DNA of 64,000 nt. Origin: Ilyobacter_A sp963668015. GTDB taxonomy: Bacteria > Fusobacteriota > Fusobacteriia > Fusobacteriales > Fusobacteriaceae. The notes under the pieces were generated by a model that worked only from the letters and a program-made list of their open reading frames with translations, did no database searches and was not told the origin of the DNA. This document shows positions 34,501 through 41,449 of this stretch, piece after piece (positions within the stretch are counted from its first letter, which is position 1; the number at the start of each line of letters is the position of its first letter). The translations under genes and the position numbers were made by a program. The DNA lies in contig CAXXCR010000033.1 in assembly GCA_963668015.2 (NCBI GenBank), forward strand, positions 1 through 64,000, read 5' to 3'.

Positions 34501-35249
34501 ACCAATATAAAGATTATTTCATCACAATTCCAAAAGAGAACGCTTACCAAAAGCTTTTAAATATCAGAGAAGACTCAGCTCCATATGGGAAGATAAAGGA
34601 TATAGACTCACTACTAGATGAGCTTAACCAGAAGGAAAAGGAAACTATCAAAGAAGAGATAGAGAACCTGACAGAAAAAGCTGAGAATAAAAGAGATGAG
34701 CTTACGAAGGTATTTGAAGCACACGAGAAGCTTAATAACAGCCTGGCTGAGAAAATAGATAAATTCATTACAAGTATAAGCAACTTGGATTCAATAGATG
34801 TATTCCATAAAGAGAGAGAGCTTAATAATATATGTGATGCTCTTATTAGAGATTACAAAGACAGTATTAAATCTGAGATTAACTCAAAAGAGCGAGATAT
34901 TATTGAAAAACTAAAAAATAAAGATGATATAGCAGAGCTTCAAAATAGAGTAATTAAAGCATACACTAAATTAAGAACAGATGTTGATAATGAAGAGAAT
35001 ATTATAAATATCAAAGATTATCTGGCTATAGCAGAATCAGAGAAGACTCAATTTTTAAATGAAGCTGAAGGTAAATCACAGAAGCGTCAAAGGGTACAGG
35101 TAAGAAGACTTCAAGCTAAAGCGAAAATAAATGTAGAAACAGAAGATGATGTTAATAGCTATATAGCTTCTCTGGAAGATGAAATTGTTAAGCTTAAAAA
35201 TGAGATGCTAAATGCAGTTAAAGATAATAAAATAGTTGATGTAAAGTAA
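31506..35249 (+). CDS. brxC: BREX P-loop ATPase BrxC
   Basis: A 1247-aa BREX core ATPase. Walker A GFFGSGKSH is at 71-79 and Walker B IVFLVDEIGQYIG near 264-276. The N-terminal REVRGHMSKLFTRYSDSLNTP and the long C-terminal helical region (LTEKAENKRDELTKVFEAHEKLNN and on) are typical, and length is right. BrxC is required for the system's modification and phage-exclusion activity and probably acts as an oligomeric motor with PglX and PglZ. I chose ATG 31506 (GAGGG upstream) over an ATG at 31473, which lies just after the -10. It is the first gene of the operon here; brxA and brxB, usually first, are at the end. Confidence 0.95.
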   Translation: MEKIYEMLKKDIARPINGVVKAETNSEDVELTEISEYVVTREVRGHMSKLFTRYSDSLNTPTDDMGVWISGFFGSGKSHLLKMLGHIFENKNYKDDNNEEKSTTEFFREKLNDDPMLMGNIERSSGVDTDVIMFNIDNVSDQNSHQNKDTIALSFLKKLNEYQGFFRDDIKVSEFERELWKDDRFDEFKAIYKDISGNEWEDKRRNLDLNADFFLGVIEEMNIDGFSVDAAERWLDKDTVPSVSAEYLRDIIKDYLAKRGDEHRIVFLVDEIGQYIGDNSQLMLNLQTVTEVLGTAFQGRVWIGVTSQQDMTSLLQDNNNKKNDFSKIQGRFKNILPLSSGNIDEVIKKRLLEKKEIVKEDLENYYEKHRVEIDNLISFDKQGLNLETYIDKHDFAETYPFVGYQFNLLQKVFEKVRTMGHSGKHLSQGERSLLSAFQDAGIKMNDKETGALVPFYYFFDSIKQFLEDNAYRPFLHAEQNRALDQEQDIPVLQLLFLLKDMEGIAPNIDNLASFMIESVDTDIVKLKEDIKKSLGRLEQQVLISRDGDFYYFLTNEEQEINKEIKDEPVIEEEIYKKLNEILFDNILQSTNILVPETGYKYTFNRYTDSNSYGKTDGQINLSIFTSWCDEYDNVLMVGNREEYELIIQLPRVDDYLKEIKVILQTQKLISNKSTQVNRTRIQDILTRVQRENRNRSNRIREEIEKQVLKSSVYVKGIKKDISGKSAKLFLEEAIRFLAMDKFKDAGLIKRKYDENYIKDILLSEYEVQQKLEVTLDKEANPNKEAIFEINNKIKQLTDRGLQVTLKSLLDNYSTAPYGWDALAVNGIAAELVVLGSIDIMESGEVIEDRKELLKLLVKTQTRHLERVVIKPKEDIDPQLLTKVNNKLKSVFGIASDEVRKNPKEDLFRVIEGQKNLANLNLRDIRANSYPGEKITKEWIDLLDEVLLIKGKTTAVLKEFLEIVEDIEDLEPKYYQVSDFFKTSKRVKYDLMNKKLKKYDQYKDYFITIPKENAYQKLLNIREDSAPYGKIKDIDSLLDELNQKEKETIKEEIENLTEKAENKRDELTKVFEAHEKLNNSLAEKIDKFITSISNLDSIDVFHKERELNNICDALIRDYKDSIKSEINSKERDIIEKLKNKDDIAELQNRVIKAYTKLRTDVDNEENIINIKDYLAIAESEKTQFLNEAEGKSQKRQRVQVRRLQAKAKINVETEDDVNSYIASLEDEIVKLKNEMLNAVKDNKIVDVK

Positions 35250-35259
35250 CTTTAAAGTC

Positions 35260-35393
35260 AAGAGATTAAGACCGCAACTTATGCAGTTGCATCGCACAAG
35301 CCTTACGCTTGACCGAATAAAAATATTATTGATTTTTAAACGATGGAACGTAAGGTTCCTGCAGTTTGCCGCATAGGCAAGGTCTTAATTCTT
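35260..35393. repeat. 134-bp nested palindrome between brxC and pglX
   Basis: The outer arms AAGAGATTAAGACC and GGTCTTAATTCTT enclose three smaller hairpins: GCAACT/AGTTGC (35274-35290), GGAAC/GTTCC around 35345-35359 and TTGCC/GGCAA around 35366-35380. The 19-mer CAAGCCTTACGCTTGACCG (35297-35315) recurs after pglX at 39224-39242. This is a REP/MITE-like intergenic element, not a gene. Confidence 0.75.
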
Positions 35394-35437
35394 TACAAAT
35401 GGAAGAGAAATCCAAACTAAAGGGGATATAACACACT

Positions 35438-38400
35438 ATGAATAAAACAAAACTGAAAACATTTGCCACCTGGGCAAGAAATGAGCTTATGAAGTCGGTT
35501 CAAATAAGGCTTGAACTGTTGGGGATAAAGAGCAGCGACGATATAACAAAGCCACAGGAACTTATGAATGAGATAGAGATAGGTAATATCAGATGTAAAA
35601 AATCAACATATGATGCCCTTATCAAACAGTTAAACTACCTCGGTTATGAAGAACTTATTGAGGAAACAGCTTATACTTGGTTTAATAGACTGGTTGCTCT
35701 GGGATATATGGATATTAACGGTTATGATGATGATAAAATGCTTATATCTACATCAAGCAAGATAAGTCCTGATATTATGGATTACTATATGGATGCAAAG
35801 TTCTTTGATGAGCTTAAGCCTGACGAGAAAGAGGAAATCCATAAACTGAAAGATAAAAGAGACGATGAAAACCTGTATGCTCAATTAGTGGACTGGAAAT
35901 GTAATAGCCTTAATGAGATTATGCCGTTCATGTTCCAGAAGAGAGGCGACTATACAGAGCTTCTATTCCCTATGGGTATATTATCAAAAGAGGGCTTTAT
36001 TGAGAAATTAAGAGATGTATTAGCTGACTCGGTGGAAGAGTTAGAGGAAAACGGAGAACTTAAGAAGATAGCTCCTGTAGAGATGATAGGTTGGTTATAT
36101 CAATTTTATAACTCTGAGAAAAAAGATGAAGTTTTTGCAGGTCTGAAGAAAAACAAGAAAATTACAAAAGAAAATATACCTGCTGCAACTCAGCTATTTA
36201 CACCTAAATGGATAGTAAAATATATGGCTGAAAACTCTCTTGGTAAATTAGCTCTAGAAAGTTTGGGAGTTAGTGAAAGTATAAAAGATAATTGGAAATA
36301 CTATATAGAGCCAATTGATAATGGAGAATTGAAAATTGACAATGAAAAAATCAAGATAGAAGATATAAAAATTCTTGACCCTGCAATGGGTTCTGGACAT
36401 ATGCTTACTTACTCTTTTGATATGTTGTTTGATATCTATCAAGACCTTGGATGGACTGATAAGGAAGCAGTTTTATCAATTTTGTCCAATAATATCTATG
36501 GACTTGAGATAGATGATAGAGCGGCACAACTTGCATCATTTGCACTTATTATGAAAGCTAGAGAGAAATTTAGAAGAGTTTTCAGAGTACTTGGAAGAGA
36601 GAAAGTTGTACTGAACACACTAGCTGTCAAAGAGAGTAACTCTCTATCTGAATATGCAGAACAGCAGATAGTGGTTAATCAACTAAAAGAGCTTGAGTAT
36701 ATTATTAGAACTTTTGAAAATGCAAAAGAGCTTGGAAGTATTATTGAAATGCGTGAGATAGATTATGCAAAAGTAGATGAAGAGTTAGAGAAGTTTAAAA
36801 ATATAATGGGATTCGCATTTGATAATGAAAAAGATGTTATTGAAGCGATGATAAAACAGAGTAAATCAATGACAAGTAAGTATGATGTAGTTATAACTAA
36901 TCCACCATATATGGGTGGAAAAGGTTATTCACCAATACTAAAAAAATATGTAGAGAAACATTATAAAGACAGTAAATCAGATTTATTTGCAGTATTTATG
37001 GAAAAATGTGGAAATTATACTGCTATGAATAGATACAATGCAATGATTGTGATGCCGTCATGGCTATTTTTAAGTAGTTTTGAAAAATTGAGAAATAGTT
37101 TAATAGAAACAAAAACTATAAGTTCTCTTTTACATATGGGAAGAGGAATCTTTGGTATTGATTGGGGTTCTGTTGCATTCGTTTTAAAAAATGAAATAAA
37201 TGAGAATTATGTGGGAAGTTATTATAGATTGCATAAAAGAAACTTTCAGCATATATACTTTGAAGATATTGCTAAGATATTTAAGTATTCAAAAAATAAT
37301 ATGAATTATAAGTATGATTTTGATTTATATAGAGATGAAAGTGGAACAAATGAGATTCCAGAATCAGGGATTGAATCAGGTCAACAAATAAAATACACCG
37401 CCAATCAAAAAGATTTCGAAAAAATCCCTGGCTCACCTATAGCTTATTGGGTAAGTGATAGAGTGAAGGAGATATTTGCAACGAGTGAGAAGTTGGGGGA
37501 GGTTGGAGATGCAAAAGTAGGGCTACAAACAGCAGATAATAATAGATTTTTAAGGCTATGGTCAGAAGTAAATAAAAGTTCTTATAAATTAAATTGTAAA
37601 TCCAATGGAGAAGCTTTAGAATGTGGAAAAAAATGGTTTCCATATAATAAAGGTGGAGAAAAAAGACGTTGGTATGGAAATCAAGAATATTTGGTTAATT
37701 GGGAAAATGATGGTTATGAAATTAAAAATTTTGAAAATTCAGTAATTAGAAATCCAACTTTTTACTTTAGAGAGTCTATTTCTTGGGGATTAATAACTTC
37801 TGGAGGCTGTTCTTTTAGATATTTTCCAAATGGATTTATATATGATGTAGCAGGAATGAGTTATTTTACAGAAAAAGAGATGTTACATACATTAGGTATT
37901 TTAAATAATAAACTATATTATGATTTGACGAAAGTTTTAAATCCAACAATTAATCTTCAAATAGGAGATGTAGCAAATTTACCTTATGCAAATTTTGAAA
38001 ATATAAAGTTTGATGAGATTGTTCAACAAAATATAGACATCGCAAAAGAAGAATGGGACAGCAGAGAAACATCGTGGGACTTCCGAAAAAGTCAGGTAGT
38101 AGGTAGTAGGGAGCAGGTAGTAAAAATCGAAGAAGCTTTTAAAGGCTACTCTCATTACTGGACTGAGAAGTTTGTGCAGATGCATAAGAATGAAGAGGAG
38201 CTAAACAGACTATTTATAGAGATATACGGACTGGAAGATGAGATGACTCCTGATGTTGAGCCTACGGATATTACACTTCTTAAAAACGAGGTCAAAGTCA
38301 TAAAAATGGAACCACAGATGGACACAGATGAACACAGATTAGAATTAGAGAAAATTAGTGCAAATTCGTGGCAAAAAATAAAAGGTTTCAAACTTGAGTT

Positions 38401-39184
38401 CCAATATGATGAACTTGCAAAACAACTAATATCATACGCTGTAGGTTGCATCATGGGTAGATACTCTCTTGATAAAGAGGGTCTGATTATCGCCAATTCT
38501 GACGATAAATTGATAATTGACAATGGAAAATTGACAATTAAAGGCGATAGTGGAGAAATTAGACATGAGATAGAGAATCCTAGCTTTATCCCTGATGCTG
38601 ACGGAATAGTTCCTATTGTAAATAACATGGATAGCTTCGATGATGATATTGTAGCTAGAATAGCTGAGTTTGTAAAAGTTGTATACGGTGAGGATAAACT
38701 TGAAGATAACCTGAAATTCCTAGCTGAAAATCTAGGTGGTAAAAAATCAGAATCTGCAAGAGATACACTTAGACGATATATGACAAAAGAGTTCTATAAA
38801 GACCACTTGAAACGATATAAGAAACGTCCTATATACTGGTATATGAAGAGTGGTAAAAAAGATGCATTTGGTGCTTTAATCTATCTACATAGATATAATG
38901 AAACTACCATTGCAAAAGTGCGAACAGATTATCTACTGAAATATCAGGAGATACTGGATAATACATCAGCTTTCGCTAAACGTGAGCTTGATAATGATGA
39001 ACTAGACCCAAAAGAGCGTAAGTCTATAGAGAAACGTCTAAAGCTTATCTCTGATGAGATGGAAGAACTTAGAGATTACGCAAATGAAGTTAAACATTAC
39101 GCTGACCAGAGGATAGCGATTGACCTTGATGATGGAGTTAAGGTTAATTATGAGAAGTTTGGGAAGATATTGGCTAAGATATAA
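35438..39184 (+). CDS. pglX: BREX adenine-N6 DNA methyltransferase PglX
   Basis: A 1248-aa type 1 BREX methylase. Motif I is DPAMGSGHML (about 313-322) and motif IV VVITNPPYMGG (about 483-493). The N-terminal TFATWARNELMKSVQIRLELLGI and the AATQLFTPKWIVKYMAENSLG before motif I are family features. The target-recognition part follows motif IV. PglX methylates one strand of a short asymmetric site to mark self DNA, and its specificity determines which phages are excluded. At least four stretches read like repeat-derived inserts (36312-36345, 38094-38124, 38308-38380, 38507-38542). The ORF stays open across all of them. Nested palindromes flank the gene. Confidence 0.95.
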   Translation: MNKTKLKTFATWARNELMKSVQIRLELLGIKSSDDITKPQELMNEIEIGNIRCKKSTYDALIKQLNYLGYEELIEETAYTWFNRLVALGYMDINGYDDDKMLISTSSKISPDIMDYYMDAKFFDELKPDEKEEIHKLKDKRDDENLYAQLVDWKCNSLNEIMPFMFQKRGDYTELLFPMGILSKEGFIEKLRDVLADSVEELEENGELKKIAPVEMIGWLYQFYNSEKKDEVFAGLKKNKKITKENIPAATQLFTPKWIVKYMAENSLGKLALESLGVSESIKDNWKYYIEPIDNGELKIDNEKIKIEDIKILDPAMGSGHMLTYSFDMLFDIYQDLGWTDKEAVLSILSNNIYGLEIDDRAAQLASFALIMKAREKFRRVFRVLGREKVVLNTLAVKESNSLSEYAEQQIVVNQLKELEYIIRTFENAKELGSIIEMREIDYAKVDEELEKFKNIMGFAFDNEKDVIEAMIKQSKSMTSKYDVVITNPPYMGGKGYSPILKKYVEKHYKDSKSDLFAVFMEKCGNYTAMNRYNAMIVMPSWLFLSSFEKLRNSLIETKTISSLLHMGRGIFGIDWGSVAFVLKNEINENYVGSYYRLHKRNFQHIYFEDIAKIFKYSKNNMNYKYDFDLYRDESGTNEIPESGIESGQQIKYTANQKDFEKIPGSPIAYWVSDRVKEIFATSEKLGEVGDAKVGLQTADNNRFLRLWSEVNKSSYKLNCKSNGEALECGKKWFPYNKGGEKRRWYGNQEYLVNWENDGYEIKNFENSVIRNPTFYFRESISWGLITSGGCSFRYFPNGFIYDVAGMSYFTEKEMLHTLGILNNKLYYDLTKVLNPTINLQIGDVANLPYANFENIKFDEIVQQNIDIAKEEWDSRETSWDFRKSQVVGSREQVVKIEEAFKGYSHYWTEKFVQMHKNEEELNRLFIEIYGLEDEMTPDVEPTDITLLKNEVKVIKMEPQMDTDEHRLELEKISANSWQKIKGFKLEFQYDELAKQLISYAVGCIMGRYSLDKEGLIIANSDDKLIIDNGKLTIKGDSGEIRHEIENPSFIPDADGIVPIVNNMDSFDDDIVARIAEFVKVVYGEDKLEDNLKFLAENLGGKKSESARDTLRRYMTKEFYKDHLKRYKKRPIYWYMKSGKKDAFGALIYLHRYNETTIAKVRTDYLLKYQEILDNTSAFAKRELDNDELDPKERKSIEKRLKLISDEMEELRDYANEVKHYADQRIAIDLDDGVKVNYEKFGKILAKI

Positions 39185-39345
39185 AGTCAAAAGATATAAA
39201 CCTTGCCTACTCGGCAAACTGAGCAAGCCTTACGCTTGACCGTTTTAAAAAGAGTTGATAATTTGTAGGGCTTATTGCATAAGCCCAGTTCTACCGTTTC
39301 GGTTAATTCGTTAGATTCGTGGTAAAAAGAAAAAGGAATAAAAAT
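39183..39345. repeat. Repeat cluster downstream of pglX
   Basis: It begins with AAAGTCAAAAGATATAAACC, similar to the sequence after brxC (AAAGTCAAGAGATTAAGACC). It holds the shared 19-mer CAAGCCTTACGCTTGACCG (39224-39242), a hairpin GGGCTTAT/ATAAGCCC (39268-39286), and ends with TTAGATTCGTGGTAAAAA, like the edge of the repeat in pglX at 38360-38378. It is of the same class as the element at 35260-35393. Confidence 0.65.
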
Positions 39346-39351
39346 ATATAG

Positions 39352-39380
39352 AATCACGGGTATTTTACCCGTGATTTTTG
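39352..39380 (+). terminator. Terminator between pglX and the ATPase-HEPN pair
   Basis: AATCACGGGTA and TACCCGTGATT form a perfect 11-bp stem with a short T loop and a T-rich tail. Genes from 39468 onward may therefore need read-through or their own promoter. Confidence 0.85.
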
Positions 39381-39467
39381 TTTTAATGTTTAAAATTGCA
39401 TTTTTTTTGCAAAAAACTATATTAAAACAAAAAAATATGTTAGTATAGTATTAGGAGAGTGATTTTA

Positions 39468-40715
39468 ATGATATTATATGTGAGAGCTGAAAATTATAGG
39501 TCTATCGGAAAACAACAGGAGTTAAACCTTTTTCCTGGTAGTGATAAATCACATAAAAGAAATATAATTGATTATGAAAAAGAGCAGGGGTTATCTGCTA
39601 TTCCAATTTATGGAGGAAATGCTACTGGAAAAACTAATATTTTAAAAGTAATAAAAACACTAAAAAAGATAATCACCCTTGATAAAGATATAAAAGAATA
39701 TTATGAGCCGTGTGAATTTACAGATGAGGATAATATTCATTTAGAACTAATATTTTTCAAAGATAATATAAAATATTATTATGCTATAAAGTATAATGAT
39801 ATGGAAATACTTGAAGAAAGGTTATACTATTATCCTAAGTTAAGAATAACTAAAATATTCGATAGAAATGAAGAAAAGCCTTATGGAACAAAATTTGAGA
39901 AGATGTTTAAAAAATATGGAGATGATACTCCAAAGTCAATTTCAATGCTCAGATTTCTTGCTACGTGGTTAAAAGGTAATGAAGAGAATATTGATAGGGC
40001 TTTCAATTTCTTTTCTAATGATATAATCACATTAAATTTAGGAGAAGAACCAAGTATAAAAGAGAGTATAAAACATTTAAGAAGTGATGAAAATCATAAA
40101 AAGTTTAAAGAATTTATAGAATTTTTCTATACTCATCTGAATGTAGGAGCAAAAGGAATTAGAATTTCAAATGCATTAAAGAATATATCAAATTATGATC
40201 TACAAAATTTAACAAAGGATATGCTAGATGAATTAATTAAAGCAAATGAAGAACCAAAGTTAGAATTAATGTATGAAGTGAATGGAAAAGAAATTTTTAT
40301 AGATATTGAAAATGAGTCAAAAGGAATGCAAAAAATATTTACTATGGGTAGGTTTTTTGCTGATGCACTTTGTAATGATAAAGTAGTAGTATTTGATGAA
40401 TTGGAAATCAGTTTTCATCCAATATTATCAAGAAAAATAATAGAGCTTTTCTTTGAAGAAAAAACAAATGCTCAGTTGATATTTACAACTCATGATACTA
40501 ATTTACTTGATTTAAAATTATTTAGAAGAGACCAAATTTATTTTACAGAGAGAACAGCAAAGACAGGTTTCCAAACTAACATAAAATCATTAGCGGAGCT
40601 ACCTAATATTAGAAAAACGACAGATATCGAAAAAGCATATCTTCAAGGGAATTACTGTGATGCTCCATTAGAAAAGAACTTTCCTCTTAATGAACTGCTA
40701 GGTGATTTACAATGA
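39468..40715 (+). CDS. AAA15/OLD-like ATPase inserted in the BREX locus
   Basis: A 415-aa SMC/OLD-type ATPase. The N-terminus ILYVRAENYRSIGKQQELNLFPG and Walker A GGNATGKTN (about 48-56) are typical of AAA15/AbiLii-like proteins. Walker B KVVVFDELEISFHP (about 305-318) and IFTTHDTNLLD (about 338-348) complete the ABC-like site. There is no TOPRIM domain. I chose ATG 39468, properly spaced from AGGAG; the GTG at 39459 is too close. The next gene overlaps it by 4 nt (ATGA). Such ATPases act as sensors that release a toxic partner, here likely the HEPN protein. Confidence 0.85.
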   Translation: MILYVRAENYRSIGKQQELNLFPGSDKSHKRNIIDYEKEQGLSAIPIYGGNATGKTNILKVIKTLKKIITLDKDIKEYYEPCEFTDEDNIHLELIFFKDNIKYYYAIKYNDMEILEERLYYYPKLRITKIFDRNEEKPYGTKFEKMFKKYGDDTPKSISMLRFLATWLKGNEENIDRAFNFFSNDIITLNLGEEPSIKESIKHLRSDENHKKFKEFIEFFYTHLNVGAKGIRISNALKNISNYDLQNLTKDMLDELIKANEEPKLELMYEVNGKEIFIDIENESKGMQKIFTMGRFFADALCNDKVVVFDELEISFHPILSRKIIELFFEEKTNAQLIFTTHDTNLLDLKLFRRDQIYFTERTAKTGFQTNIKSLAELPNIRKTTDIEKAYLQGNYCDAPLEKNFPLNELLGDLQ

Positions 40716-41446
40716 GTTCTGAGAGAAACTTTGGAATAGGTAGAAATCGATTAGAAAGACATGAAGCTCCTCGAACAACAAAGCAAGACTTAATTGATAT
40801 TAAATTAAGGTCAGATGAAAATTTAGAGATAATAGAGTCTTTTTCTAAGGAGTCAGATGAAGATAAAAGAAATATAATAGTAAGTATAATAGGAGCACTA
40901 GACTACTATATTCATGAAATAGTTTTGTGGGGAATAAAAGCGATTACTTTAGATGGATTTAAAAAAGGTACTAACTACGATGGGTTTAGAGTTCCAATAA
41001 ATTTATTTAAAAAAGCGATAGAGAATACTTCTAGTGAAAACATTGATGAAATAATTAGTGATGAAGAACTTCGAGAAGAGATTATAAAAGTAGTTCAAGG
41101 AAAAGGACATACTTATCAAACTTGGCACAGTATAAAAAAAGGATTGATGTTAGTGCTGCCCAAAGAAGATTTTAAAGAAATTTCAAAATTGACTGATGGA
41201 GTTCAAGGAGTATCAGCAATTTTTCAAGAAAATGAAATAAAAAGCTTAAATAGTAGTAGAAATAAAATAGTACATCATTTTGACAGAAATTATAGTAATG
41301 CTTCTCAAAGAAATGAAATGATGAGAGATATAAATGCTGATATTGGACTTATAAAAAAAGTAATAGATTCTGTACATAATGTCATAACAGAATATGAAGA
41401 GACTACATACCAAAGTATGAATAATGATGAAGCACAAGGGGAATAG
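40712..41446 (+). CDS. HEPN-domain protein, probable RNase partner of the ATPase
   Basis: A 244-aa protein with a helical HEPN look (MAE_28990/RiboL-PSP type). The Rx4-6H motif is RNKIVHHF, near residues 183-190, preceded by IKSLNSSR. The helix NIIVSIIGALDYYIHEIVLWGIKAI (about 54-78) is typical for this HEPN group. The start overlaps the ATPase stop (ATGA), so their amounts are coupled. HEPN proteins with Rx4-6H cut RNA; in defence islands they cause abortive infection when triggered. It lies 3 nt before pglZ, so it is built into the BREX transcript. RNase activity is inferred. Confidence 0.75.
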   Translation: MSSERNFGIGRNRLERHEAPRTTKQDLIDIKLRSDENLEIIESFSKESDEDKRNIIVSIIGALDYYIHEIVLWGIKAITLDGFKKGTNYDGFRVPINLFKKAIENTSSENIDEIISDEELREEIIKVVQGKGHTYQTWHSIKKGLMLVLPKEDFKEISKLTDGVQGVSAIFQENEIKSLNSSRNKIVHHFDRNYSNASQRNEMMRDINADIGLIKKVIDSVHNVITEYEETTYQSMNNDEAQGE

Positions 41447-41449
41447 ATT

